Both the position numbers and the translations under genes were made by a program. This document shows, in pieces, positions 1 through 8,959 of a stretch of DNA of 64,000 nucleotides (its first letter is position 1; every line of letters begins with the position of its first letter). The stretch lies in contig NZ_CP098415.1 of assembly GCF_023702125.1 (NCBI RefSeq), forward strand, positions 248,001-312,000. The letters are read 5' to 3'. The notes beneath the pieces were generated by a model. It was not told where the DNA came from, searched no databases, and was given only the letters and a program-made list of their open reading frames with translations. Source of the stretch: Halorubrum hochsteinianum (GTDB lineage: Archaea > Halobacteriota > Halobacteria > Halobacteriales > Haloferacaceae).

Positions 1-782
1 TCGACGAACTCGTCCGCGGAGTGCGGGAGGTTCATCACCAGCCGGTCGGCGGTGTCGGCGTACTCGTCCGCGATCTCGCGCACGTCGCCCGCCGTCGCGG
101 TGATGCGGTCGGCAACCCCGTTCCGCGCTGCGTTCTCGCGGAGGTACTCGACCGCGCGCTCGTTGAGGTCGCGGGCGACCACGTCCGCGCCGCGGGCCGC
201 CATCGGGACCGCGTACGGCCCCACGCCGGCGAACATGTCGATCGCGGACTCGCCCTCGTCGACCTGTTCGACCACGCGGTGTCGCTCGGTCGCGAGCCGC
301 GGCGAGAAGTACACCGCGGCGACGTCCAGCAGGAACTCGTGGCCGTACTCGCGGTGGACCGTCTCGGTGCCATTGCCGGCCAGCACGTCCCACTGACGGA
401 CGCGCAGTTCGCCCTCGATCGGCGAGGCGCGGTTGAGGACGGTGTCGCAGGGGAGGTCGGCCGCCATCACGGCGTCGGCGATCTCGCGGGCCCGCTCGTC
501 GTCGTCCTCGTCGATTATGACGATGTCGCCGAGGCGCTCCAGCGAGGGCTCGTAGCCGAGGATCTCTGCCGGCGACGTCGGCCGGTTCCGCGCCGCCGCG
601 TCGCGCTCGACGACCCGGTCCGCGAGGTCGGCGGGCACCCGCTCGCGGCCCGCGACGGGGATGTAGATCGTGTCGCCGTCGACGGCGATCTGGTGGTCGC
701 CGTCGAGGGCGTCGGCGTCGGCGAGGCGGCTCCGGACGGTCTCGCCGCGCTCGCGGGCGACGGCGACGCAGGGGACGCTCAT
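1..782 (-). CDS. trm5: tRNA (guanine-N1)-methyltransferase Trm5, 3' part cut off by window edge
   Basis: Trm5 methylates N1 of G37 next to the tRNA anticodon, using S-adenosylmethionine. About 260 codons are visible; the C-terminus lies beyond the left edge. The protein starts MSVPCVAVARERGE. The last visible part carries RLVMNLPHSADEF, the NLPH-type motif that Trm5 uses near its catalytic site. Before it, around 110-430, come the segments of a SAM-binding Rossmann fold. The ATG at 780-782 is supported by a TATA-like box (cgtttattcg on the minus strand, centre near 810) about 27 bases upstream, which fits a leaderless transcript. The family call rests on the NLPH motif and overall pattern; a paralogous archaeal methyltransferase is the main alternative. 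Confidence 0.8.
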   Translation of the reverse strand, partial: MSVPCVAVARERGETVRSRLADADALDGDHQIAVDGDTIYIPVAGRERVPADLADRVVERDAAARNRPTSPAEILGYEPSLERLGDIVIIDEDDDERAREIADAVMAADLPCDTVLNRASPIEGELRVRQWDVLAGNGTETVHREYGHEFLLDVAAVYFSPRLATERHRVVEQVDEGESAIDMFAGVGPYAVPMAARGADVVARDLNERAVEYLRENAARNGVADRITATAGDVREIADEYADTADRLVMNLPHSADEFV

Positions 783-849
783 CGTCGGAGGGACGCGGGC
801 GAGCGAATAAACGGTGACGCTTCGCGGGTCGCCGGTGGCGGTCCCGCGG

Positions 850-2196
850 TCACTCCTCGAACGCGGCCGCGACCGCGTCGAGCAGGGCCGCGTCGTCGAC
901 GTCGGCGGGAACGCGGACGAGTCGGTTCGCGGCCGCGGCCACCTCCGCGTTCGGGCCGACCGCGAGCGTCGCCTCCGCGTCGCCGTTCGGGCCGGGGCCG
1001 TCGGCGGCTCCCTCGGAGCCGACCGCGAGCGTCGCCTCCGCGTCGGCGGCGAGGTCGCGCGCGGTCGCGACCGCCTCTTCGGTCGGTCCCTCGAAGGGCG
1101 GTGCCGTCACCGCAGTCGCGCCGGCGTCCGCGGCGGCTCCGGCGGCCGCGTCGCCCTCGGGGACCACGCCGACGGACGGCTCGTGGCCCGCGGCGGCCAG
1201 CCGGGCGACGACGCGGGCCGCCGGCCGGCCCGTGCCGACCACGTGGACCCGCCGCGGTTCGACCTCGCTCCGGGGAAACGCCGTGACCGCGGGCGTTCCC
1301 GTCGCGGGGTTGCGCCCGACAAACGCCTCCGCGTCGAAGGCGGAGCCGACCGTCGAGGCGGACAGCACGGACTCGGGCGGCCCGGCGGCCTGAACGCCCC
1401 CGTTCGCGAGGACGACGACCTCGTCGCAGTAGCGCGCGGCGGCGTCGAGGTCGTGGATCGCGGCGATCGCCCCGCGCGCGCCCTCGTCGACGAACGAGCG
1501 CACCAGCTCCAGGGTCTCGACCGCGTGGTTCACGTCGAGGCTGGCGGTCGGCTCGTCCAAGAGGAGGAGCGGGGCCGCCTGCGCCAGCGCCCGCGCGAGC
1601 AGCACGCGCTGGCGCTCGCCGCCGGAGACCGCCGTGATCGACCGGTCGGCGAAGCGCTCGACGTCCGCGGCCGCCATCGCGGCGTTCACCGCGGCGTCGT
1701 CCTCGACGCCGTGGGCGTCGAACCGGCCGAGATGGGGCGTCCGACCCATCTCGACGACGTGGCGCACGCGGAGGTCGAACGCGAGGTTCGTCGCCTGCGG
1801 GACGCTCGCGACCCGGCGGCCGACCTCGCGGGCCGACAGCGACGCGGCCGGGTCGCCGCCGACTCGGACCGTCCCCGCGTCCGGCTCGACCGCGCCGGTC
1901 GCCGCGCGCAACACCGTGGTCTTGCCGGCACCGTTCGGACCGACGAGGCCGACGAGCGAGCCGGCCTCGACCCGGAGGTCGACGCCCGAGACCACGTCGA
2001 CGTCGCCGAAGGAGACGGCCACGTCCGAGAGCGACAGGAGGGGATCGTCGCCGAACGAGAGCGACGTGTCGGGGACAGACTCGGGGTCGACGGCGGGTCC
2101 CTCCGCGGGCGGAGATGTGGGATCGTCTGCGGACGGCGATCCGGGATCGTCTGTGGGCCGCGAACCCTCGCCGTCCTCGGGGCGGTCGGCGCTCAC
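850..2196 (-). CDS. btuD: Cobalamin-type ABC importer ATPase BtuD with a long C-terminal extension
   Basis: This is the cytoplasmic ATPase that powers uptake of vitamin B12 or a related corrinoid or heme-like ligand. In the 448-residue protein the ABC domain spans roughly residues 40-285: Walker [10 protein letters not shown], signature SGGERQRV, Walker [13 protein letters not shown] and switch His in AIHDLD. About 40 acidic, Ser/Pro-rich residues precede it. About 150 residues follow, including a Rossmann-like start ([21 protein letters not shown]) and an Ala-rich acidic tail, far beyond a plain BtuD. Translation is read from GTG at 2194-2196, which overlaps the btuC stop in GTGA, so the two genes are translationally coupled. 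An open frame continues upstream inside btuC but is not protein-like. Ligand identity is inferred from family and operon. Confidence 0.85.
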   Translation of the reverse strand: MSADRPEDGEGSRPTDDPGSPSADDPTSPPAEGPAVDPESVPDTSLSFGDDPLLSLSDVAVSFGDVDVVSGVDLRVEAGSLVGLVGPNGAGKTTVLRAATGAVEPDAGTVRVGGDPAASLSAREVGRRVASVPQATNLAFDLRVRHVVEMGRTPHLGRFDAHGVEDDAAVNAAMAAADVERFADRSITAVSGGERQRVLLARALAQAAPLLLLDEPTASLDVNHAVETLELVRSFVDEGARGAIAAIHDLDAAARYCDEVVVLANGGVQAAGPPESVLSASTVGSAFDAEAFVGRNPATGTPAVTAFPRSEVEPRRVHVVGTGRPAARVVARLAAAGHEPSVGVVPEGDAAAGAAADAGATAVTAPPFEGPTEEAVATARDLAADAEATLAVGSEGAADGPGPNGDAEATLAVGPNAEVAAAANRLVRVPADVDDAALLDAVAAAFEE

Positions 2197-3356
2197 AGCT
2201 CCGACACCTCCCGGGTCACGAGCAGGTAGACGAAGAAGGGCGCGCCGACCGCGGCGGTGATGATGCCGACCGGGTACTCCGCGGCCGCCGAGCGCGCGAC
2301 CGTGTCGGCGGCGACGAGGAAGGTGCCGCCGAAGAGCGCCGCGGTCGGGAGCAGTACCCGGTGGTCCGGACCGACGACGAGCCGGAGCATGTGCGGGACG
2401 ATGAGGCCGACGAACCCGATCACGCCGGCGAACGCGACCCCGGCGGCCGTGACGAGCGCCGAGGCCGCGAGCAGCACCCGCTTGGTTCGCTCGACCGCGA
2501 TCCCCAGCCCGCGGGCCTCCTCCTCCCCGAGCAGGAGGACGTTGAGGTCGCGGGCGTACGCGAGCAGTACGGCGAAAAGCGGCGGCACGACGACGGCGGT
2601 GATCGCGACCTCGCTCCACGCCGCCCCCGAGAGGTGGCCCATCAGCCACGCGACGATCTGCCGGAGCGACTCGCCCGCCTGTAGCTGGAGGTACGAGACG
2701 ACCGCGCCGAGGAACGTCTGGACCGCGACGCCGGCCAAGAGGAGGGTGGCGACGGGCGTGCGGCCGCCGCGGGTCGCGATGGCGTACACGCCGAAGGCGG
2801 CGGCGAGCGCGCCGACGAACGCGAAGAGGCTCGTCCCCGCGCCGCGTGAGAGCGCCACCTCGACGGGGCCGACGACCGGGAGCGCGACCGTCGTCGAGAG
2901 CGCGACGGGGAAGACGATGAACGCCACCGCGCCGACCGCCGCACCCGAGGAGACGCCGATGATCGAGGGGTCGGCCATCGGGTTGCGGAAGAAGCCTTGC
3001 ATCACGGTGCCGGCGGCCGCGAGCGCGAACCCGACGAGCGCCGCCAGCAGGATCCGCGGGAGCCGCACCCCGACGACGATCTGCTGGTGGACGGCGTCGA
3101 CCGGGAACGCGAACGGCGACGCGAACGCGAGGTCGAGACCGGGGAGCGTGAGGGGACCGACCCCGGGCACCGACAGCGGGCCGACGCCCCCGGTCGTCTC
3201 GATCCCCGCCGGCACCGCGAGGGCGTTCAGCACCGACTTCACGACGGTCTCCGGCGGGATCCTGACGGGGCCGATCGCGGCGCTGACGACGACGACGACC
3301 GCCAGAAGCGCCGCTATGGCAGCGGACCACGCCGCCGACCGGACCCACGGTCGCAT
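2193..3356 (-). CDS. btuC: Cobalamin-type ABC importer permease BtuC (FecCD family)
   Basis: This is the membrane permease of the importer, 387 residues with about nine to ten hydrophobic helices. FecCD-family hallmarks are visible: an N-terminal helix ([16 protein letters not shown]), [39 protein letters not shown], and the C-terminal [17 protein letters not shown] stretch. I chose ATG 3354-3356 ([12 protein letters not shown]). The open frame runs about 49 codons further upstream, but that part is basic, lacks membrane character, and would overlap the start of btuF. It is the first gene of btuC-btuD and divergent from btuF across 62 bases. The family covers cobalamin, heme and siderophore importers; cobalamin is the usual assignment for this haloarchaeal arrangement. 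Confidence 0.88.
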   Translation of the reverse strand: MRPWVRSAAWSAAIAALLAVVVVVSAAIGPVRIPPETVVKSVLNALAVPAGIETTGGVGPLSVPGVGPLTLPGLDLAFASPFAFPVDAVHQQIVVGVRLPRILLAALVGFALAAAGTVMQGFFRNPMADPSIIGVSSGAAVGAVAFIVFPVALSTTVALPVVGPVEVALSRGAGTSLFAFVGALAAAFGVYAIATRGGRTPVATLLLAGVAVQTFLGAVVSYLQLQAGESLRQIVAWLMGHLSGAAWSEVAITAVVVPPLFAVLLAYARDLNVLLLGEEEARGLGIAVERTKRVLLAASALVTAAGVAFAGVIGFVGLIVPHMLRLVVGPDHRVLLPTAALFGGTFLVAADTVARSAAAEYPVGIITAAVGAPFFVYLLVTREVSEL

Positions 3357-3418
3357 ACGTTCTCCAACACAACTTGTAGTAGGTAAGTACTTATTGGACG
3401 AGGCCGGTCGTCGATCCG
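3357..3418. promoter_or_regulatory. Shared divergent promoter region of btuCD and btuF
   Basis: The 62-base gap between the two start codons has one TATA-like block. It contains the perfect 10-base palindrome taagtactta at 3384-3393. The box lies about 27 bases before btuF (start 3419) when read rightward, and about 27-30 bases before btuC (start 3356) when read leftward. One symmetric element may therefore set both leaderless start points. Confidence 0.55.
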
Positions 3419-4633
3419 ATGCGAAACAGCTTCGCGATAGCGATGGCCGTGCTGGTGACGACCGCCCTGCTCGGCGGCGTCGCCGGGACGGCCGCGGGCG
3501 CACAGCCGACGATATCGACCGACGGACCGGCCGCGGGGCCGGCCGTCGGCGCGGTCGGGACGGCGGGCGCGCCGGCGCAGACCGACGACGCCTGCGGGTT
3601 CCCGGTCGAGATGACCGACGCGACCGGGACCACGATCACGCTCGACGAGGCCCCCGACCGGATCACGACGCTCAACCCGTCGGCGGCGCAGACGCTGTGG
3701 GAGCTCGGCGAGCGGGACCGCGTCGTCGGCGTGAGCCAGTTCGCGCTCTACCTCGACGGCGCGGAGGAGCGCGCGAACGTCTCCGCCGAGTTCGGCGCGA
3801 GCGTCGAGCGCGTCGTCGACACCGAGCCCGACCTCGTGTTAGCGCCGAACTCCTCGGCGGCCGACGTGGAGCCGCTCCGCGAGCAGGGGCTGACCGTCTA
3901 CCACTTCCCGGCGGCGACCTCCATCGACGACATCGCGGAGAAGACGGAGACGATCGGTCGGCTCGTCGGCGCGTGCGACGCCGCGAGCGAGACCAACGCG
4001 GAGATGTACGACGCCGTCGACGCCGCGGAGAACCGGACCGCCGACGTCGACCGTCCCGCGGCGCTGTACCCGCTCGGCGGCGGGTACGTCGCGGCGAACA
4101 ACACCTTCATCGACTCGATCATGACCGTCGGCGGGACCGACAACGTCGCCGCCGGGATCGGGTCGGGCTATCCGCAGGTCAACGACGAGGTGATTCTCGA
4201 ATCGAACCCCGAGCTGATCTTAGTCACCGACTCCGAGGCATCCATTCTCGATCAGGAGCCGTACGCCAGCACGACCGCGGGGGCCGAGGGCAACTACGTC
4301 GTGATGAACCGGAACTACCTCAACCAGCCGGCACCGCGCAGCGTGATCGAGTCGACGACGACGCTCTCCGAGGCGGTCGTGGAGCTTCAGGCCGACGGCG
4401 AGGGGTCGACCGACGGTTCGACCGGCGACACGGACGACGGCTCGTCGAGCGACGGCGAGGACTCGTCGAGTGATGGGGAGGACTCGTCGAACGACGGCGA
4501 GGACGGGTCGACCGGCGACGACGGCGGGGACAACGAGACCGACGGGAACACCGGGGCTGAGTCGCCCGGGTTCGGCGTCGTCGCGGCCGCCCTCGCCCTG
4601 CTCGCGACCGGCCTGCTCGCGCGGCGCGAGTGA
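3419..4633 (+). CDS. btuF: PGF-CTERM-anchored cobalamin-type substrate-binding protein BtuF
   Basis: This is the extracellular binding protein that feeds BtuCD. The 404-residue protein has a signal peptide ([20 protein letters not shown], then AGTAAGA). The BtuF/FepB fold follows at roughly residues 55-325, with [18 protein letters not shown] and later segments typical of class III binding proteins. An Asp/Ser/Gly-rich stalk (about 330-380) leads to a C-terminal sorting signal: PGF at residues 383-385, a hydrophobic helix and a basic end (LLARRE). PGF-CTERM proteins are processed by archaeosortase A and lipid-linked to the cell surface; artA is in this window at 52326. The stalk DNA is a run of near-repeats of gacggcgaggactcgtcg. 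Start ATG 3419 fits the upstream TATA-like box. Confidence 0.88.
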   Translation: MRNSFAIAMAVLVTTALLGGVAGTAAGAQPTISTDGPAAGPAVGAVGTAGAPAQTDDACGFPVEMTDATGTTITLDEAPDRITTLNPSAAQTLWELGERDRVVGVSQFALYLDGAEERANVSAEFGASVERVVDTEPDLVLAPNSSAADVEPLREQGLTVYHFPAATSIDDIAEKTETIGRLVGACDAASETNAEMYDAVDAAENRTADVDRPAALYPLGGGYVAANNTFIDSIMTVGGTDNVAAGIGSGYPQVNDEVILESNPELILVTDSEASILDQEPYASTTAGAEGNYVVMNRNYLNQPAPRSVIESTTTLSEAVVELQADGEGSTDGSTGDTDDGSSSDGEDSSSDGEDSSNDGEDGSTGDDGGDNETDGNTGAESPGFGVVAAALALLATGLLARRE

Positions 4634-4660
4634 ACTGACTCCCTTTCGGCGGATCCCGTT

Positions 4661-5908
4661 TCAGATCCCCTGTCCCATCAGGTGGCTGCGGAGGACGTCG
4701 GGCGTCTTCAGCCCGGCGTCGCTGTTGAGCAGGACGACGGTCTCGTCGCCGTCGAAGAAGCCGTCCTCCGCGAGCGCCCACGCGCCGGCGGGGGCCGCCC
4801 CGCCCGTCGCGCCCATCTCGACGACCTCGTTCTGCGCCACGGCGACCGCGCTCGCGAGGATGTCGTCGTCGTCGACGCCGACCGCGGTCCCGCCGCTCTC
4901 CTCGACCGCCTCGACCGCCGCGCCGCCGCCGGCGGGGTCCGGGATCTCCAGTTCGCCGCAGATCGTGTCCGGCGTCTCCCACGGCTCCGGCTCCGCGAGG
5001 CCGCGCTCCACGGCGGCCGCGATCGGCGCGCAGCCGGACGCCTGCGCCGCGACGACGCGCGGGGTCCCGTCGATCGCGCCGATCCGGTCGAGCTCGACGA
5101 ACCCCTTGTGGACCCCGGCGACGACTTCGCCCGAGCCGGTCGGGACGACGACGACGTCGGGGGCGTCGCCGAGGTCGGCGACGAGTTCGAACGCGACCGT
5201 CTTCGCGCCCTCGTGGCGGTACGGCGTGACGAACTCGCCGAGGTCGGTGTACTCCGTCTCGAGCTGCTCGTCGACCGCGGCGGCCGCGTCCGGGAAGCGC
5301 CCGCCGACCACGCGCATCTCGCCGCCGTGGACGTTCGTCATCGACTTGTTCGAGAACGCACAGCGCGAGGGGACGAACGCGTACGAGCGCAGGTCCGCCC
5401 GGCCCGCGTACGCCGCCATCGACTGCCCGGCGTTGCCGGGGCTGGCGCAGACGAGCGGCTCCACGTCGGCCCCGTCGGCGACCCGCTTCGCTACCGCCGT
5501 CATCGCGAGCGAGAGGCCGCGGTCGAGGACGGTTCCGGTGGGGTTCCGGCCCTCGTCTTTGACGTACACCGCCTCGACGTCGAGTTCGTCCGCGAGCCGG
5601 TCGGTTGCGACGAGCGGCGTGCCGCCCTCGCCCGCGGTCAGCGCGTCCTCGGCCGAGAAGGGAAGCAGCGCGTCGAAGCGCCAGTGGCCGCGGGCGGTCG
5701 CGGGCGCGGTCCGGGCGTCGCCGCTCCCCCCGCGGGCCGCGGGGTCGAACAGCGCGTCCGGGTCGACCGCGTCGTAGTCGTACACGGGGTCGAGTCCGCG
5801 CGCCCGCTCGTCGGCGTCGACCGCCGCCGCGTCGGCGGTCTCGTGAACGCGTCCCGACGCCCGACTCTCCAGCCCGCGAAACGCCGGCGTGGTCTCGAAG
5901 TCAGCCAT
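4661..5908 (-). CDS. Threonine-synthase-like fold-type II PLP protein lacking the expected PLP lysine
   Basis: The 415-residue protein matches threonine synthase along its length: GEGGTPLVATDRLADEL, VYVKDEGRNPTGT, CASPGNAGQS, a phosphate-loop-like VVPTGSGEVVAG and C-terminal LLNSDAGLK. In active threonine synthases the block reads NPTGSFKDRG, and its Lys forms the Schiff base with PLP. Here it reads NPTGTVLDRG, with Leu128 where the Lys should be; I checked this on the DNA around 5530-5545. Other landmarks are intact and the frame is clean, so it is not obvious decay. It may be a non-catalytic paralog, or use another Lys such as the one in VYVKDEG. It stands alone, with no homoserine kinase or dehydrogenase beside it. 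Confidence 0.75.
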   Translation of the reverse strand: MADFETTPAFRGLESRASGRVHETADAAAVDADERARGLDPVYDYDAVDPDALFDPAARGGSGDARTAPATARGHWRFDALLPFSAEDALTAGEGGTPLVATDRLADELDVEAVYVKDEGRNPTGTVLDRGLSLAMTAVAKRVADGADVEPLVCASPGNAGQSMAAYAGRADLRSYAFVPSRCAFSNKSMTNVHGGEMRVVGGRFPDAAAAVDEQLETEYTDLGEFVTPYRHEGAKTVAFELVADLGDAPDVVVVPTGSGEVVAGVHKGFVELDRIGAIDGTPRVVAAQASGCAPIAAAVERGLAEPEPWETPDTICGELEIPDPAGGGAAVEAVEESGGTAVGVDDDDILASAVAVAQNEVVEMGATGGAAPAGAWALAEDGFFDGDETVVLLNSDAGLKTPDVLRSHLMGQGI

Positions 5909-5987
5909 ACCGAACCTTGCGGCGGCGGCGACTAATCGCTTCGCACTCGGCGGCGGACCGCCGTCGGACTGACTCGGCGAAATGCGG

Positions 5988-6375
5988 TGGCGCGCGCCTG
6001 CGAGCGGCCGCCCTCGGCGGCCGCGAGACAGCGCGTGCGAGGGAGTCGCGAGCGATCGGGCGACCGCAGGGAGCCCAAAGCGAGCGACGAGGCTGGGGAG
6101 GCGTGAGGCGCGGTTGCGGTGCTGGGCGGGACTCGAAGGGGCAGCCGGGAGGCGAGCGCAGGCGACGCAAGCACCGCAACGAGGGAGCGAACGGAGTGAG
6201 CGACCGAGTGAGGCGCACAGCGAGCGTGCGCCCGCCTCCAGGCTGGGGCTTCGGTGGTGTCCGTGTCGATCGGCGGCTTATAAACAAAAACGCGGTCGCA
6301 CGGCCGAGCGGCTGGGACTTCGGAAACGGACCCCTCGATCTGCGATATATATACGGCGGCGGTCGCGACCGGTCA
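5988..6375 (+). repeat. Structured intergenic repeat, copy A
   Basis: The gap 5909-6415 has no convincing gene. It holds a GC-rich element related to those at 15238-15660 and 29180-29508. Landmarks: a GC-rich hairpin (gcggccgcc/ggcggccgc) near 6004-6023; the block gacgaggctggggaggcgtg at 6086-6105; gggcgggactcgaaggggca at 6124-6143. A long stem pairs 6142-6160 with 6227-6245 (17 of 19 positions). Its 3' end (ggctggggcttcgg, from 6241) recurs imperfectly 69 bases later at 6310. Open frames across it are not protein-like. It ends just before the promoter of the gene at 6416. Confidence 0.7.
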
Positions 6376-6385
6376 ATCATCCACC

Positions 6386-6395
6386 GCTTATAAGC
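6386..6395 (+). promoter_or_regulatory. TATA-like box for the oxidoreductase gene at 6416
   Basis: The palindrome gcttataagc is centred about 26 bases before the ATG at 6416, the usual spacing for a leaderless haloarchaeal promoter. Confidence 0.6.
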
Positions 6396-6415
6396 GAGCC
6401 GACCGAAGATCGCGC

Positions 6416-7738
6416 ATGAACGGAGACGCCACCGTCGTCGGCGGCGGCCTCGCGGGACTGGTCGCGGCGCGGCGGCTCGCCGAGGCGGGCGCGGACGTGA
6501 CGCTGTACGAGCGACGGCCCGAGGTCGGCGGGCGCGTGCGGACGGAGACGGTCGACGGCTTCACGCTCGACCGCGGCTTCCAGGTCCTCTTCACCAGCTA
6601 CCCCGCCGTCGAGCGCGAACTCGGCGCGGACCGCCTCGACGACCTCGACATGCGGACGTTCGCGCCCGGCGCGACGATCTGCCGCCCGGGGTCGCGTTCG
6701 GTGCTCGGAGATCCCCTCCGCGACCCGCTGTCGGCGATTCCCTCGCTCCTGAACGACGAGGTCTCCTTCTCCGACAAGCTCCGCACCCTCGCGCTCCGGT
6801 ACGACCTCTCGCAACGCGATGAGGGCGAGTTCTTCGCGGGCCCCGACGCGCCGATCCGCGAGTACCTCCGCGAGTGGGGGTTCGCCGGCGACCACGTGAC
6901 GAACTTCGTGGAGCCGTTCTACGGCGGGATCACCTTGGACCGGACCCTCTCGACCTCGAAGCACGTCTTCGAGTACACGTTCCGCGCCATGGGCCGGGGG
7001 TCGATCGGCGTGCCGGCCGACGGGATGGCGGCCCTCCCCGCCGCGCTCGCCGACCGCGCCCGCGAGGCCGGCGTCGAGATCCGGACCGGCGAGGACGTGG
7101 AGTCGGTCCGGGTCGCGGGCGGGGGGCGGATCCCGTTCCGGACCGGCCGCGGCGAGGCCGAGGGCGCGACCGTCGAGCTGGCGGACGGCTCGACGCGCGA
7201 GACGGACGCGGTCGTCGTCGCCGCCTCGCCGCCGGAGGCCCGCCGGCTCACGGGCGTCGAGTCGGTCCCGACGGAGGGAGTCCCGAACGTCACCGGGTGG
7301 TACGCGCTCCCCGCGGGCGAGTCGTTCGAGACGGGCGAGCGGATCCTGCTCAACGCGGCCGGGGAGTCGCCGAACGCCGTGGTCCCGATGTCGGAGGTCG
7401 CGCCCGAGTACGCGCCCGACGACCGGGCGCTGCTCGCCGCGACGTTCCTCGGCGAGGGGTCGCTGGAGCGCGACGACGCCGACCTCCGCGACGACGTGCG
7501 CGACGCGCTGGCGGCGTGGTACCCCGACCGCGACTTCGCCGGGCTGGAGACCGTCGACGTCCACCGGATCCGGTTCGCGCAGTTCGCGCAGCCGCCCGGC
7601 CTCCACGCCGGCCTCCCGGACCCGGACGACCCCGAGGGGCCTGTGGTCCTCGCCGGCGATTACACCGAGTGGTCGTCGATACAGGGCGCGTTGGAGAGCG
7701 GTCGGACGGCGGCCGCCGTCGCGGGCGACTACGTATAA
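6416..7738 (+). CDS. NAD(P)/FAD-dependent oxidoreductase of the amine oxidase / protoporphyrinogen oxidase type
   Basis: The 440-residue flavoprotein starts with a dinucleotide-binding fold: ATVVGGGLAGLVAARRLAEAG, then the E-rich second strand VTLYERRPEVGGRVRTE. The C-terminal FAD motif is VVLAGDYTEWSSIQGALESG. The middle (SFSDKLRTLALRYDL, EPFYGGITLDRTLSTSKHVF, GVPADGMAALPAALADR) matches phytoene-desaturase/protoporphyrinogen-oxidase relatives. The substrate is not evident. It is distinct from the better phytoene desaturase candidate at 21997. The upstream palindromic TATA box supports the first ATG. Repeat copy A lies immediately upstream. Confidence 0.8.
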   Translation: MNGDATVVGGGLAGLVAARRLAEAGADVTLYERRPEVGGRVRTETVDGFTLDRGFQVLFTSYPAVERELGADRLDDLDMRTFAPGATICRPGSRSVLGDPLRDPLSAIPSLLNDEVSFSDKLRTLALRYDLSQRDEGEFFAGPDAPIREYLREWGFAGDHVTNFVEPFYGGITLDRTLSTSKHVFEYTFRAMGRGSIGVPADGMAALPAALADRAREAGVEIRTGEDVESVRVAGGGRIPFRTGRGEAEGATVELADGSTRETDAVVVAASPPEARRLTGVESVPTEGVPNVTGWYALPAGESFETGERILLNAAGESPNAVVPMSEVAPEYAPDDRALLAATFLGEGSLERDDADLRDDVRDALAAWYPDRDFAGLETVDVHRIRFAQFAQPPGLHAGLPDPDDPEGPVVLAGDYTEWSSIQGALESGRTAAAVAGDYV

Positions 7739-7756
7739 GCGGACGGCTCGGTCCCC

Positions 7757-8908
7757 TCACTCCTCGCGCAGGAACGCTTCTTCCCCGTGTTCCTCGACCG
7801 CCGCGAGGTGTTCGTCGCGCTGGCGGCGGACCTCGGGCGGGAGGTCGGCGTAGGCGTGGTCGAACATGTCGCTCGGACCGGCGTCGACGGACTCGGCGAA
7901 GTCGATGGCATCGGCGACGACCTCGTCGGCCTCTTCGCGGGCCGCGGCGACGCCCGCGTCGTCGATCCGACCGGTCTCGCGGAGGAACGTCTCCATGCGG
8001 TCGACCGGGTCGAGCGCGCGCCACGGGTCCACGTCGCCAGGGTCGCGGTAGGCGCTCGGGTCGTCGGCCGTGGTGTGCGCGCCGAACCGGTACTCGACGA
8101 ACTCGATCAGCGTCGGCCGCGGCGCGTCTTCAGCGGCTCCGTCGCCGTCACCTTCGCCGCCCGTCGATCTCGCCCGCTCGGCGGCCTCCCGCGTGACGGC
8201 GTAGCTCGCGAGCGGGTCCATCCCGTCGGCGCGGACGCCGTCGAAGCCGTAGGCGGTCGCCTTCTGCGCGAAGGTGTCGCTCGCGGTCTGCCGCGTTTCG
8301 GGGATCGAGATCGCCCAGCCGTTGTTGTGACAGCAGAACACGGTCGGCGTGTCGAACACGCCCGCGAAGTTCATCGCCTCGTGGAAGTCACCCTCGCTGG
8401 TCGCGCCGTCGCCGAAGTGGCAGGCGACGACCCGGTCCTCGTCCCGGTGGTCGAACGCCCATCCGGCTCCGACCGCGTGCGGGAGGTGCGCCGCGATGCC
8501 GATATTCAGCGGAAAGACGTTCCCGTCGGCGATCGCCTCCGTCCCGGACTCGTGACCCATCCAGTAGGGGAGGTACTCGGCGAGCAGGTCGCGGACGACG
8601 ACCGCGCCGTGCTCGCGGTACTGGTAGGAGATCAGGTCGTCGGCCGCGAGCGCGTGGGTCGACCCGACCGCCGACCCCTCCTGTCCCGCGCAGGGCGCGT
8701 ACGTCCCGATCCGCCCCTGTCGCTGGAGGCTGACGGCGCGCTCATCGAACCGGCGCGTGGTGACCAGATCGCGGTAGATCGCCCGGAACTCCTCGTCCGA
8801 GAGGTCCGGCACCGTCGCGTCCGGCAGGGGCCGCCCGTCCGCGTCGAGGACGCGACGGAGGTCCTCGTCCGCGAGGGGGTCGGCGTCGTCGGGACTGGGC
8901 TCGCTCAT
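7757..8908 (-). CDS. Thiamine-diphosphate-dependent 2-oxoacid dehydrogenase E1 component, alpha subunit (orphan)
   Basis: E1-alpha binds thiamine diphosphate and, with E1-beta, decarboxylates pyruvate or branched-chain 2-oxoacids. The 383-residue protein has TTRRFDERAVSLQRQGRIGT near residue 50 and the ThDP/Mg motif from GDG (166-168) to NN (195-196). Also present are YQYREHG and the loop region EYRFGAHTTADDPSAYR. The N-terminal 40 residues and the C-terminus are acidic. No E1-beta, E2 or E3 gene is adjacent: the neighbours are a divergent FAD enzyme and a small membrane protein. Its partner must be encoded elsewhere, and the substrate cannot be told. Haloarchaea carry several such E1 pairs whose physiological substrates are often unclear. 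A TATA-like box lies near 8932. Confidence 0.85.
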   Translation of the reverse strand: MSEPSPDDADPLADEDLRRVLDADGRPLPDATVPDLSDEEFRAIYRDLVTTRRFDERAVSLQRQGRIGTYAPCAGQEGSAVGSTHALAADDLISYQYREHGAVVVRDLLAEYLPYWMGHESGTEAIADGNVFPLNIGIAAHLPHAVGAGWAFDHRDEDRVVACHFGDGATSEGDFHEAMNFAGVFDTPTVFCCHNNGWAISIPETRQTASDTFAQKATAYGFDGVRADGMDPLASYAVTREAAERARSTGGEGDGDGAAEDAPRPTLIEFVEYRFGAHTTADDPSAYRDPGDVDPWRALDPVDRMETFLRETGRIDDAGVAAAREEADEVVADAIDFAESVDAGPSDMFDHAYADLPPEVRRQRDEHLAAVEEHGEEAFLREE

Positions 8909-8959
8909 ACGCGTTCGGTGTGTCCCGAACTCACAAGGAGGTAGCGGTCGCGACCGCGC

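Noticed and set aside
850-3372. Single 840-residue frame spanning btuD and antisense-free btuC DNA
   Set aside because: The upstream half overlaps btuC in another frame and is Arg/Gly-rich noise; btuD starts at the GTG at 2194-2196.
5932-6393. Several frames of 80-262 codons across repeat copy A on both strands
   Set aside because: Their products are Arg/Ser/Pro-rich, and the equivalent frames are not preserved in copies B and C.
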